Shown: positions 1-12,092 of the stretch, piece by piece
Layout of the letters: each line of letters opens with the position of its first letter
Numbering within the stretch: position 1 is the stretch's first letter
Origin: Psoroptes ovis
Taxonomy: Eukaryota > Arthropoda > Arachnida > Sarcoptiformes > Psoroptidae
Assembly (NCBI GenBank): GCA_002943765.1
Contig: PQWQ01000014.1
Location: 248,001 to 312,000, forward strand
Reading direction: 5' to 3'
DNA length: 64,000 bases
Position numbers and translations under genes: made by a program
Notes under the pieces: model-generated
Seen by the model: only the letters and a program-made list of their open reading frames with translations
What the model was told of the DNA's origin: nothing
Database searches by the model: none

Positions 1-306
1 TGAATAAGCGAAACAATTATGTAAACAGAAACAAAAAAAAATGATTCCAGATTTCTTATTTCATATTATTTCAATTCAATTTGTTGTAAGACCAAGAAAC
101 ATGAAAAAAATTTCAATCTCATTAAATTTCTCCTCTTATTTTCTTATTCACAAGAAATTATAAATTTCAATCAAAAGAAAGAAAAAAAATTCTCAAATAA
201 TTAACGTCTCAAAGAAATTGAAATGATAGGGAAAAAAGAGAGAGAGGAAAAATTCATAAGAAATTTCAATCAATTTTGATTTTGCAAATTGAATGCAATC
301 GTTGAT

Positions 307-369
307 TTAATCAATCAATCAATCAATCAGTCTTCAGTCAGAAGATTGAATGATTGATTGATTGATTAA
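307..369. repeat. Long hairpin made of inverted AATC repeats
   Basis: The left arm 307-325 (TTAATCAATCAATCAATCA) is the exact reverse complement of 351-369. The 25-nt loop contains a further TCTTC/GAAGA pairing. The stem is 19 bp with no mismatch. It looks like facing expansions of an AATC microsatellite and may extrude as a cruciform; no gene is attached to it. Confidence 0.7.
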
Positions 370-3300
370 TAAATAATTATTATCACTTGTTTGTTTATTT
401 TTATTTATTTATTGATTTATTCATTTATTTATCATGTTTGTTGTATTCACTAACTCTACACTATTGTTGATGATCATATTTTTTCATCAAATATATAAAA
501 GATAAATCATTCATTGTCATCGTAATGGACGAAATAATCATCTGTAAACATCTTTTATTTGTTTTTGAATTTGATATATTGATGATTTTTATTTATATAT
601 TTCTTTTCACGAATTTGTAATTTATTTATTTATTTTGCAAAATGAAAATTTTTTTGAAAAACAAAATGATTATAATCAAATAATAATCAAAACGATGCAA
701 TCGATCAATGAAAATCATTCTGTCTATCTATCCATCAATCAATCAATCAATCAATGAAACATTAACCTTTTTCTCCATTTATATTTTATCATTATTATCA
801 TTTATATACCATTGATAATGATTTGTTTTTTTCCATGTTTTCCATGATCGTTTTCAATGTAAAATTTTCAATTTCAATTTTTTTTTCTGTTGTTGATTTT
901 CAAAATCAAAATCAAATCGTATGATGCTTGACCAATTATCATTGAATCAATGAAAAAAAAGGAAATAATATAATGATGATAATGATATTTGATATTGACA
1001 AATATATTTTTATTTGCATTCAATTTTATTCATAAAAATTTCTTCATTTCAAAAAAATTAAATTAAAATATATAGATTTCGACAGCATGAAAACTAATGG
1101 TGCAACTAGTAGTTGCATACGTTTTTTCTCATTAAATGATTCGTTTTCATTCATTTAATTTCGCTTGTTTGTCTGATTGTTTCGTTTGTTTGTTCGGTTG
1201 TTGTTGTTCATTTTACAGTTATACAAACTATTACTACCAGATGCCAAAAACGAGAAAAAGCAAACAAAATGTTGAATAAAATGCTCTAAATTCTATGCAT
1301 TGAAATTGTATTATGATTTTGTTTTTTTCGTTTTTTTTGTTTTGTCTTTTCATGAAAAACAAACAAAGAATCATTTAAAATGAATTGAAAAATATTAAAT
1401 TATCGAGAAGACAATCTACTAGCAGCAGCATTCAATATGCAAACTTGTTGCTTCACAAAAAAAAAATAATTGACAACAAAGTTGGCCGAAATTTTTATTT
1501 CATTTTAAAAAATTGTAAATAAATTAACTGAATTTTCCTGATCGAAAAATTTCTTCTTTTAAGCACAAAAAAAAATTTGTTTGCAATTTTTTTTCTCTGG
1601 TGTCGAAACAATGTTCAGAACCAAAGATGTTTATGTGAAATTTTTCTTCTTATTTCATTGAATATTATTATATGTTCTTGATGATTTTCTCAAAAAATTT
1701 CAAAATTTTTGTGAAATTCATCCTGAAAAATTGATTTCAAAATACGAATCTTCTCTTTTTTTCGAATAATTTGAACTTTCAATTCATTTTTTTGTTTGCT
1801 TTTATGTTCGTAATTGTTTGTGAATTTTTTTTTTTTTTAGTTTTTAGAAAATAATTTTTTGATTTGTTATCATTACATTTCTATATGATTATTTTAACAT
1901 GTCATTGTACTTGTTTGTTTGTGTGTTTGACATCAGAATTCATTGATTTATCATTATTTTCATTCGATCTAAATGTCATTTTTTCAGGTTTGTTTTCATG
2001 TAATTTTATGATATATTTTTGCTTCAATTAAACTTAGATAGTTGATTTTTTTCTCCTGCAATAGTAATCAATGACATTGTGCAATCACCGAAATACATCG
2101 GTTAACATTTATTTATTTGTTTGCACAAATTGATATATAAATGAAAATCTAATGATTGCAAACAACAGCCCAATGGAAATAATCTTTCGATAATAAAAAA
2201 TAATAAAAAATTTCTTGAGTCATTCAATCAGACATTTTATACCAATGTATTTATATGTGTTTTGGGAAAAATCCCGGAAAAAATATTCTTTCATTTTTTT
2301 TACTTTTAGCTTGTTTACTTACTTAGTTTCTTAAGGCAAGAATGAAATAGCAGAAATTTCTTTTTTGTCTTAAACTATTTTGTCCGATTATAAACATTTG
2401 ATGTTTAGAAATATATTTAATTTTTTATTTCAAACATTAAATGGACTTTAGCATTTGTCTTTTAGTTTCCGGGCTTTTGCATTTAATTTTTTTGACCTCG
2501 AATTTTCTTTCTTTTCTAAATAAAATAATTCATTTCATAAATTATATTTACATAATTATAATTTTTAAAACACTCTTTAAACCCCATTAAACTTGACATT
2601 TGAAAATGAAGATGTGATGAAATTAAAGAAAATTTATTGAATTGAAATTCCCTTCAAATGAATAGTGGTTCTTCAACTCTTTTTTGTGTTATTATTTGTT
2701 TTATTTTCCTCTATCATTTAATTCAAAGCAAAATTTTCAAATGAAAAATAAATAAATAACCTTTCTCTCAATCATACACACTCTTACAAAAAAAACTAAT
2801 ATTTATTTATAGCTCAAAGGCAGTTGTAGTTATTAATAATATTAATGATAATAATCATAAAAAAATAATATTAATTAAAACTCTGATGATTAGTAATTAT
2901 GATTATCATCATGATGAAGAACAAGAAAAAATCATCAAATGAAATTTAATTTTCCATCATCCATAATTTTTCTTCACTTCACAGATAAAAAAATCAGTAT
3001 ATTAATGTATAACAAATGATATGTTTTTAATAATTTCAAAAACTAAATAAATAGTTTCGTAATAAATAAATGAATAATTTGACAACAAACCAACAAAATC
3101 TTTTTTTTTATTCATTTATTCGAGTCTTAAAAGGATTTTATATTTTAAAGAATACAAAAAATAACACATAACAAATGTTGTAATGAATATGAATGAATGA
3201 ATGAATGATGTTTTGAATGATTGAAATTAATTTTTTTTCAAAATTTCAATTTTCAATTTATGAATTTTTTTACGTATCTAAGCGTGTATGTGTATGTGGA

Positions 3301-4038
3301 TGATTGTTTCCATTACACCGTACATATGTCGGCATATGTACATCTGTTTATTTCAATTTTATCGCTATTCCCTTATTCGTAGTGTTTTAATCTGGAAAAA
3401 TTCCAATTCTTTGTTTCACTTTCGACATGGTTTATGTTTATGTTTTGAATTAAAGAAACATCTTGATTATAAAGAAATGAAATGAAGAAGAATGATTATT
3501 ATTATAAACATATGCCATACTAAGTAATGCATAGCAAATACACATACACACATCTTTGCTAAAATGATGAAATTTAAAAGCATTCATATACTTGGAAATA
3601 CATTCATATGGAAAATTTAAAATGTAAAAAATAATGAATTCAAGAATATAATTACGAATTTTGATTTTGATTTTGTTTTATTTCAAATTTTTTTCGTTTT
3701 GTTTTATCCTGATGACGAAATTCAGATTTGACTTGGTAAAATTTCTTCATTCATATGATTTGTTTTCTTTCTTTTTTGTTTTTTTGATATTTTTAGATAT
3801 TTTTTTCATCCATAAAAATGTAAGGAAATTCAAAAGAATCGTGCCTACATTATCATAGATTTGCGCAACAATTGTTTTTGATTTGTTTAGGGATCAAGTA
3901 AATTATGAATTTTTTAATGCGTTTTTTTTTGAATTTTTATGAGATTTTATTGTATTAAGTGCAAGATTTTTGTGTGAAAAAACCCTAGAAAGGTTTTGAT
4001 CTTAGAATATTTCTTCTCTAGAAAAAATTTACAATTAC

Positions 4039-4098
4039 AAGGCGTAATTTGATTGCATTTTTTCAATTTGCAATTGTTTCCTTTCAAAATTACGCCTT
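4039..4098. repeat. Inverted repeat with GC-bearing arms (AAGGCGTAATTT)
   Basis: The left arm 4039-4050 and right arm 4087-4098 are perfect 12-bp reverse complements, and contain GGCG, which is rare in this background. The loop of 36 nt has secondary ATTGCA/TGCAAT pairing. It could be a tiny foldback element or a structured transcript. Confidence 0.55.
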
Positions 4099-5646
4099 AG
4101 ATGACCATTTGTATTTGCTCTTAATTTCCAATCATAATGTCTGACAGATATACAGTTAAATCTAGCCATTTTCAATTTTCTCATTATTTCTATTTGAGTA
4201 TCAATTCAAATTTGAAATATGATTGCAATCCAAACATTGTTATAACAAATTTATGTTTTAAATACAAATATTAACTATTTATATGATTTTTTTTACATTT
4301 CAATTCAATTGAATCATATGCGTTACCTTAATCTCTAATTTTCAATGATGTGATCATGATCTGTTGATCATCGTCATATGTTGATCGAATTGAAAAGCAA
4401 ACAAATGAAATTTTTCCTCAAAAAAAGTTGCAATAATTGAAATAACCAAAATGAAAAAAAAATTGCAATAATTTTTTCCCAAAGTATTTAGGTCTCTGGA
4501 TCAAATATGCAATATTTCAATTGATTTGATTAAATTGTAATCATTTTTCATAAATATATCAAATCAATAATGATTTTATCTGCCAAAATATTTCGATTTT
4601 GATTCAATTCTGTCCTTCATTTCAATGATAATGATGCTTTTATTTTTCATTGAAAATTGTTTCAAAATTTAGCGAATTTTATCGTTATTTTTTCACTCTA
4701 TTTTTTTGTGTTTAGATTGAATTAATGTTTTTAGAAAAAAACTTAATCATTGATGCCACATGATATGAATTTCAATTTTATTATTTAATCATATAAATTA
4801 ATTTTATGATTGCAATCATTTAATTGCACTAATTGATACACAAAATTCAAAATCTTAACTTTTAATGGTTTTTTGTTTTCTTGTAATTAGGATAATAAAT
4901 AAATATTGATGCTAAAATACACAATAAAATAAATTAATAATGATTGAAATATATTTGTTTTAAGCAAAATGAATATAATACAGATAAATAACACCCATTT
5001 ATCTGGTGTTTTATGTTTTTTTATCTAATTAAATTTTTATGAGTTTTCTATTTTTTTTCTCTTTTTGATAATTATCGATTGATTTAATCAATAATTAATG
5101 TTATCTTTTTTCATGTCCACATAAAGTGTGCATATGATTTGTGATTATTTTTAGTTAGGCAATAAATTAGTAATGATAAGTGAAAAGCCAATGATTAAAA
5201 AGTAATAAAACAATGTGATAGCAATAATAACAATTAATATCACTTAAATGGGCATGTATCTAATCAGCTTCTTATTATTCTTATAAGTTGTCTGTTCTTA
5301 TCATTCTAACATAAAATTATCTTAGATCTTTTTCTTTCAAATTTAAACTACAGTTACAATGTAATTAAAACCAAAAAAAAAAAATCTCAAATTTGGAATA
5401 ATTTATTAATATATAAATGAATTTTACCCTGCTTATTTTGATTGAATTTCTGAAAAATTACAAAAAAAAAGAAAAAAAAATGAACACATCTATTCATTTT
5501 ATCCCGATATCTTTTCAAATCTATGTTTATCAATCAATTTTCTGCAATAATTCAATTTGATAATGATTTATTGAATTTATGAAAAAAAAATTTGTTCATT
5601 TTTTCAATTTTTAAAATTTTTTTAAATCATTCATTTTCAAAAAAAA

Positions 5647-8600
5647 ATGACTCCACAAATTATTTTGGCTTGTCGAAAGATTTCCATTGATCGAATCTAT
5701 TTGTTTAATAAAAATGATTCAATTGATGTTGATTCTAATTCAAAAATCAATAACAATAATATTTGTCATAATGACGTTAATTTTTATTTTACTGAATATA
5801 AAGGAAAGCAGCAACTATCAAAAACGAAAACATCCGACATAACATCATTTAATTCAAACATCGAACATTATGATGATGATGATGATGATAGTGATTATTA
5901 TGAGGCTGATGATGATGAAAGCCGTCAAGAGAACGAAAAAAAGCAATCATCGATTGCAATCGATTTAAAACAACAACAACTACAACGAAGACAGCAGCAT
6001 CGAATATCATTACAGCCAGATGGTTCCTGTTCATTTTCGAGAGAAAAATGCACGCAGTTTGATGAATTTCGAAAATCATCGAAAAATTTAGATATTATCA
6101 AAGCTAAATTCAATTTGATTTTAAGTGAAAAACAAGAAAGTATTGATAGTTGTTATTATTCATCTGATTCAATTTTTGATGATATGAATGATAAATATTT
6201 ATGTGATAATAATAAACATAAACGAAGTGAATCAATATCGAAAATGTCGTCAAAGTCATTTGTTTATGGTTTATTGACACGGTATGTTTTTGTAAATATT
6301 TAATATAAATCATAACATCATTATAATGATTACAATATATGGATTTCATTCTCATGAATTTATTGCAATTTTCTAAATAGTCGTTGGCATGATGCTTGGC
6401 TATCAACAAATAATAGAGAAAGGAAGGAAATCCAAGCATCAAATAATGATGATGACATAATTTCAAAAAAAATCAATTTATTGTCAAAACAACCTAATAA
6501 TAATGAAAACAATTCTATTACATATCAACGACGTTTGATTAGAGATATTCAATCGAAATATAATCAAATTGATTTATATCCAACTGAATCACAAATATAT
6601 GAAATGATTCAATTCGCATCTAAATGTTCACGTCGAAGAACATTGCATACGATATCAGCCGAAGCAGCAGCTGCAGCAGCCGAAGCAAATTCGGAAAAAA
6701 ATTTCAACGTTGAAACTGGATTGACATTTGGAGAATTTTGTTATTTTGCCAGCGTTTTGATCACAAGTGACCTGTAATATCAATCGAATATTATTGATTA
6801 CATTATTTTCTAATTTTTTTTCAATCATTGCAAACAGTACATCTCGATATCGGTCACCAATATCTAATAACCATATGCCAATGATGCGTTTGGTCAACGA
6901 GCCGCATTGTCAACCACATTATAATCCTGCATTGACGGCAGCCATATCACACTTCAATAATCGTAAAAATAGTCAATCCGCACCTATACATTATAGTTTT
7001 CCACATTTGCGCAGTGGACATCAAAATAAATTTGACAGTATGTTTATAATTATCATTTAATATTTGTATTATTAATTTTGATCAATAATAAAAAAAACCT
7101 AGTCTTTCTTGGTGGTTCTTGTAATCCGACACGATGGCGTTCAGATTTAGTTATGCCAGAACTTAAGAAACATTGTTATACATATTATAATCCGGTAAGC
7201 AATCAAATTGATTATATTCCAACTCGAAATAATGTATAAGTTTATGATAAATTTAGCAAGTAGATCATTGGGGCCCAGAATTGATTGAAATGGAAACATA
7301 TGCAAAACAAAATTCTGAAGTCTTATATTTTGTTGTTGACAATCAAACACGTGCTATTGCATCTATGATCGAAGTGGCATTTATTGCTGCATCATTTAGA
7401 AAATTGATCCTGGTAATTGTCGATATGGAGCCATGGTCTGAACAAATGACAATTGGTGATGATTATATATCTAAAGAAGAGTATGAATATCTTCGACGTG
7501 GTCGTCAATATTTACGTGATATTGTCGAACGACAAGAGATACCGATTTTCTGTGATATATTCAAAGCTTTGCGATCAGCTATTCAAATTTTGGAAAAAAA
7601 TTTGCGTCCACAAGATTTAGAGTATAGTGAAGATGTGACACCTGTCAAAAATGGTCATATCTCATTAGGCGAAAAAATTATTCAAATTTATACCGCATAT
7701 GATCAAACAAAAAATCCGAATGGAGATTTTACAATGAATGAAGTCAGATTCGCTTATCGTCATTTGAATAAACAAGAGTTAACCACAGATTTATTGCGAC
7801 AAATTGCTCGTTGGCATTTAGAACAAAAATCATCGGACAAATCGGTCGAAATCATACCACCATTCGATCAAATACCATTAGATTTCAATGATTTTTGCAT
7901 TATCGTCGCCGAACTTGATGTATATTTTAATCGTGTGCAAAATGAAATGATTGACGATAATGAAGTCATGCAAAATAATGAATTCAATGCTGAACGTATT
8001 TCTGAAGGAACAGAAAATTCTGAAGATAGTTCAACATCAAAAGATGAAACCGATTCAGATAGTTGTAGAACATTGAATTCGAAAAAGCCAAAAGCCAAAT
8101 CATCATCAAAGAAAAAATGTTCAGATAATAATCATGGTCATAAGCGCTCAAATAATATGCAAAATGAATCAAGCAATAATACGTTTTTTAATCAAATGTT
8201 TGAAAGAGTTTCAACATTAATAAAATCGATAAGTTTAGATTCTGGTTATGGAGGAAGTAATAATAACAATAATGATTCAAACGACAGTATTAAAAAAGAT
8301 AAAATGCAAAAGCATGTCACAAAAATGAAGAAAAAAAGTAGCAAAATACGTAAAGAATTCGCTGTTGAATCAGATATGATTGAAAAATCTCATAAAAAAT
8401 TATACAATCATCAAGCGCCATCAGCAATATCGAATGAATTCTTTTATAATCCCTATAGTCTACCACCAGAAGATTATTTAATGCAGTCTAGTCTATCATT
8501 AAATCAATCAAACTTGGAAAATGATTATCGCCGACATTATCCTCATATACATCAACAACATCCGCACATTAATTATCATCTACAACAGCAACAATATTCT

Positions 8601-9631
8601 CGCCATCAATTACAATCATACCATTTAAATCCTCAACAACTTTATCATTATCGCACTAATCCTCATCGTAATTCTGTATCACCTATGCGTAAATCATCAT
8701 CACCGCGTCTTGCCTATATGGACCAATCAAACATTGCTTTCGATGATGATCATTATTTTTTCGATAATCGGCGTCGTTCTTTTTATCAGCAGCAGCAACA
8801 ACAACAACACCATCCTTCATCAGTTTATCCCCCAAATTTGCCACCACTACCGAATATGATGTCAGCATCATCACAAACATCAATTAATTCTATGATTGAT
8901 GAGAATTATGACCTTTATTTAGGTGGTTTCATTGATTCTACATTATTACATGATAAAATTGCACCATTGCTCAAGTATGTTAATTCACTAGCAACGCATA
9001 AAAAAATTTTCATTTTGTTTTTTTTCAAATTTTTTTTCGAAAGAAAAAATTCAATTACATATCGGGTGCCTAAATTCGATAGAAATGCTCGATATGAACG
9101 AATGACACCATTGGAAGCGATGAATATTAGAAAGTGCCGCTTTTTATTATTTGTAATACCAGAAGATTCATTGGATATTTCACCGATGATTGTTGTAAGT
9201 TGTTTTTTTGCTGAATTTTAAAATTTAAATTTTTCATTCTTCAAATTTCTTTTTTTTCCAATTTTCACTTTTTTCTTCCAAGGCTGCACATTATGTTGGA
9301 TTAGGTTGTAAAGTTATACTTTGTATACAGAACATAAATCCTATTTCATCGAAATTAGCTTCTAAAGTAAGATTTTCTTCATTTTTCAAAATTTGAAAAA
9401 TAAATTGTTTTGTATTATGAATGAATTGCATTTTATTCATTTTCTTTATTTATTTCTTTCTTTTTTCATTCAACAACAAAACAGTTATCACCGATCGCAA
9501 TAAAAGATTATAATCGTGGTCGATCATATTTATCAGATATGGCAACAAAATCGCATAAACCAGTCTATAATAATATTGATGAAGCAATCGAATGTTGTAT
9601 TGATTGTTGTTTAGGTCGAAAACAATTATGA
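5647..9631 (+). CDS. raw: Raw-like protein: duplicated nucleoside 2-deoxyribosyltransferase-like domains with EF-hand-like segments
   Basis: Eight exons join in frame: 5647-6281, 6381-6773, 6838-7037, 7103-7194, 7257-8974, 9044-9194, 9283-9366 and 9485-9631. All introns are GT-AG, and the total is 1139 codons plus stop. Residues about 280-342 and 585-610 look like EF-hand pairs or relics (GLTFGEFCYF; D-x-N-G-D-F). Residues about 410-555 form a first domain opening with IFLGGSCNPTRW, and about 989-1130 a second opening with YDLYLGG. Between them lies a Ser/Asn/His/Gln-rich linker. This arrangement matches Drosophila Raw, an antagonist of JNK signalling in dorsal closure; that function is known there and only inferred here. 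The ATG at 5647 is the first in the frame and follows an A-run. The N-terminal 210 residues are acidic, low-complexity and unrecognised. A pure metabolic enzyme is unlikely given the linker and missing residues in the second copy. Confidence 0.8.
7103..7620 (+). other. First nucleoside 2-deoxyribosyltransferase-like domain of the raw-like protein
   Basis: Exons 7103-7194 and 7257 onward encode a Rossmann-like fold: an LGGSCNP loop and a TRW start, then TYYNPQVDHWGPELIEMET, a strand LYFVVDNQTRA, and the segment MIEVAFIAA followed by LILVIVD. In the deoxyribosyltransferase family the Glu of the (x)xEIGxA motif is the nucleophile. Here the Glu of MIEVAFIAA occupies that place. Whether the protein is catalytic is not known; the family name comes from fold similarity. 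Confidence 0.7.
8902..9628 (+). other. Second, degenerate deoxyribosyltransferase-like domain of the raw-like protein
   Basis: Starting at YDLYLGGFIDS and split over four exons, this copy keeps the fold pattern (CRFLLFVIPEDS, then MIVAAHYVGLGCKVILCI, then AIKDYNRGRSYLSDMA and PVYNNIDEAIECC). The Glu of the first copy is replaced (MIVAAHYVG), so this half is probably non-catalytic and structural or ligand-binding. The C-terminus ends 14 residues after the last conserved segment. Confidence 0.65.
8975..9043 (+). other. 69-nt in-frame intron without a stop codon
   Basis: The donor GTATGT at 8975 and the acceptor TTTCGAAAG ending at 9043 bound 69 nt that are T-rich like other introns here. They encode a Phe/Lys-rich insert in an otherwise compact domain. 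The length is a multiple of three and there is no stop in frame, so retention would add 23 residues without breaking the protein. I removed it because the insert falls inside the second domain and reads like intron sequence. Confidence 0.6.
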
Positions 9632-9802
9632 AAAATGAAATGAGGAAGAATTCGGTTCATATTCTAGTCATCATATTCAATATTTGTACATTTTTACACA
9701 TTGAAGAAATCATTGCATCCAATCATTTATATACCTTTATTTTGTTTGCTATTAATTGGCCAACCATTATACATACTATATTTATACATATAAATAATCA
9801 AA

Positions 9803-9808
9803 AATAAA
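9803..9808 (+). terminator. Poly(A) signal AATAAA of the raw-like gene
   Basis: The hexamer AATAAA lies 171 nt after the stop codon at 9629-9631 and is followed by a T-rich stretch, which gives a plausible short 3' untranslated region. Confidence 0.6.
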
Positions 9809-9831
9809 TTTATTATCATTTTATTATATTA

Positions 9832-11553
9832 TGTCAAATTTAATTTCAAATTCATACGTTAATTTATTTATTTATTTTTAATGAGATAAAAATTTTTGAC
9901 GGAATTAATTATGATTTGAGAGTGGAAACCAAAGCAAAAATTTTTGAAAACGAAAAATTTCGAAATAATTTTGTCCATTAATAATGATGATTATGATACT
10001 AAGAACAAAAAAAAAATTGCGGAAAAAGAAAATTTCATATTCTAATAACATATTTGAAAAAAAAATTCAACAAAATTTCTGTTTACGTTAACAGAAATTA
10101 ACGATTCCGGGTTTTATCTTTCGTTCGTTCGTTCGTTCGTTTGTTATTTATTCATGGAGATGCATTCAAAATTTTTGTACAACACATTCATTTATTCATT
10201 TCGCGAAAAGAGATATGATAATGTCACCATAATTCGGTTTGCTCGATGTGAATGTATAAATAAGTGAATATAATTATGGATGAATGAATGAATGAATGAA
10301 TGAATGGAAATGAAAAATTAAAATTGAAATTAAAGAAAATAAGAAGGGAAAATTAGGAAATGATATTTTTCTCAAATCTCCTAAGATTTCCAAAAAAAAT
10401 TCAATCATTCATTCAAAAAATTCAAATTTAAGAATTTCATTTCATTTTACAATCTCATGAAATTTCATCCTTCACGTAAACAAAAACTTTTTTCTCAGCC
10501 GAATGTTTCATCAAAGATCAAAGTTTAATTATTATTAATATTGAAAAATCGAGTTTGATTCAACTTGATGAATACGACGACTATGAGTGTTGAAATATTT
10601 TGCCAGCTTTTTTCGCTGATGTCATCAACCAATGTCTTTATGAAACTAATATTTTTCATTGGCAAAAAATGTGATTTAAATTTTTTTTTGTATCAAAAAT
10701 TCAGATTAAATTAATAATGATGATAAATTAAATTCAAATTCAAAAAAGAAGAAATAAACAATGAAAAATGAAAAAAATGATGATGAAAGTTTATATCTCA
10801 ATATATTCGTTCATTTGAAAATTTTCAAATAAAAAAATTTGCTTTTTAAAAAATTTGCTCAAAATCACCCTGAACTAACAAATTATTGAAAATTAAAACT
10901 CGTTCATTCTTTGTTTTTTCAAAGGATTTTTTTTCGCCAAAAAATGAAAAACAAATGAGATTATTTATTTTTTCATGAATAAATCTCAAAACTTTTTTTT
11001 TCCCATTTTTATTATTCTTTTTTAATGAATTTTTTTTCTTTGAATTAAAAAAAAAAATAATGAAAAAATCGTAAATCATTGGCAAAATCTGGTCAACGTC
11101 AATTCATACGGGATAAAGAGAGAGAGAATGGACAATTTCGCTTTCAATCTCGTATTTATGTCCCGTGTATTTTTTTTCGAAAGAGTAAAAATAGAATGAA
11201 AAAAAAATAATTTTCATAAATTTTCAACAACAAACTATTATTATTTTCATTATACATGTGCATTTTCAATGCGAAAAAAAATTATCATAATTTAAACAAA
11301 GTAAGCAAAAAAACAACAATCTGTTTCATAATTTATTATTATTATTATTAAAAGTAATTGTGTGTGTGTTTATTACATAAAGCTGATATGATATTTGCAA
11401 AAAAATGTAATGAAATTCAAATTTTTTTATATTCATTTTAGAATATATTTCCATCATCGAATAAGCTTTGGCTTTGGAAGAAAAAGGCCAACACTAAGCC
11501 GTTTCTTTTGGTTCAAGCAAATTCAAGAGAGGCAAGTAACCATAGCCTTAGAG
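9832..11553. other. Intergenic AT-rich spacer
   Basis: No coding potential is seen. It contains a perfect 9-bp hairpin at 10075-10098 (ATTTCTGTT, 6-nt loop), a (TTCG)n tract at about 10119-10141 and a (GAAT)n tract at about 10283-10306. The small minus-strand frame at 10846-11085 is Lys/Phe-rich and reflects poly-A runs rather than a gene. Confidence 0.6.
10119..10141. repeat. (TTCG)n microsatellite
   Basis: About five and a half copies of TTCG, which is conspicuous because CpG is scarce around it. Confidence 0.8.
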
Positions 11554-12084
11554 CAGTGATTTCCAAACTTTTTGAGGCTATCGCCCAATTTCATTAAAAA
11601 AAATTGCTGTGTTGAGTTGTTGGTGAGTTAGGTTAGGTTGGGTTGTGCCATGCTGTGTTGACTTGTCGGTAAGTTAGGTTAGGTTGTGCCATGCTTTGTT
11701 GATTTGTCGGTGAGTTAGGTTGGGTTAGGTTAGGTTGTGCCATGCTTTGTTGATTTGTCGGTGAGTTAGGTTGGGTTAGGTTAGGTTGTGCCATGCTGTG
11801 TTGATTTGTCGGTGAGTTAGGTTAAGTTAGGTTATGCAATGCCAAGTTGTTGGTGAGTTAGGTTAGGTTAGGTTATGCCATGCTGTGTTGATTTGTTGGT
11901 GAGTTAGGTTAGGTTAGGTTATGCTATGCTGTGTAGTGTTAAGTTGCTGGTAAGTGTGGTTAGATTAAGATATTTTTTGATAAACTTCCTGGGAGTTCAT
12001 CAAGGTAGGTCTGTGAAAGTTTCTGGGAAGTTTCTCAAAATTTTCGTTTCAATGGACCATTATCGCCCAGTTTGGGAATCACTG
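11554..12084. mobile_element. Non-autonomous hAT-like element (MITE), 531 bp
   Basis: The left end reads CAGTGATTTCCAAACT and the right end, reverse-complemented, CAGTGATTCCCAAACT: 16-bp terminal inverted repeats with one mismatch. The CAGTG start and CCAAACTTTTT run are typical of hAT-superfamily ends. The flanks CCTTAGAG (11546-11553) and CCGTAGGG (12085-12092) match at 6 of 8 positions, as an aged 8-bp target-site duplication, which is the hAT length. A TATCGCCCA motif lies near both ends in direct orientation. There is no transposase frame; the interior is mostly a TTAGG-rich minisatellite. It lies between the raw-like gene and the CCP gene. Confidence 0.8.
11620..11965 (+). repeat. TTAGG-rich minisatellite inside the hAT-like element
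   Basis: About seven diverged units of roughly 48-58 bp follow one another. Each carries a core of one to three TTAGG repeats (GTTAGGTTAGGTT), then TGCCATGCTGTGTTG and GATTTGTCGGTGA. TTAGG is the ancestral arthropod telomere unit. Here it is embedded in a longer unit inside a transposable element, so it is interstitial and not a telomere. Confidence 0.85.
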
Positions 12085-12092
12085 CCGTAGGG

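Larger units (their letters stand above)
1..5646. other. Non-coding AT-rich region upstream of the raw-like gene
   Basis: No open frame here resembles a protein; the longest (about 65 codons at 3288 and 3661) are hydrophobic by-products of T-rich DNA. The stretch is made of poly-A and poly-T runs, AATC, ATTT and AATG short repeats, and a few hairpins described separately. It should hold the promoter and any 5' untranslated exons of the gene starting at 5647. I cannot identify a TATA box or initiator with confidence because TATA-like strings are everywhere. Confidence 0.6.

Noticed and set aside
5849..6113. Minus-strand frames opposite the first raw exon
   Set aside because: They are reverse readings of Asp/Asn/Gln codon runs (GAT, CAA) and have no domain; the + strand reading splices cleanly into a known family.
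8683..8883. Minus-strand frame opposite the raw linker
   Set aside because: Mirror of polyQ/Ser coding sequence on the + strand.
11620..11965. Telomere or chromosome end
   Set aside because: The TTAGG units are interrupted, embedded in a longer unit and enclosed by transposon ends, with genes on both sides.
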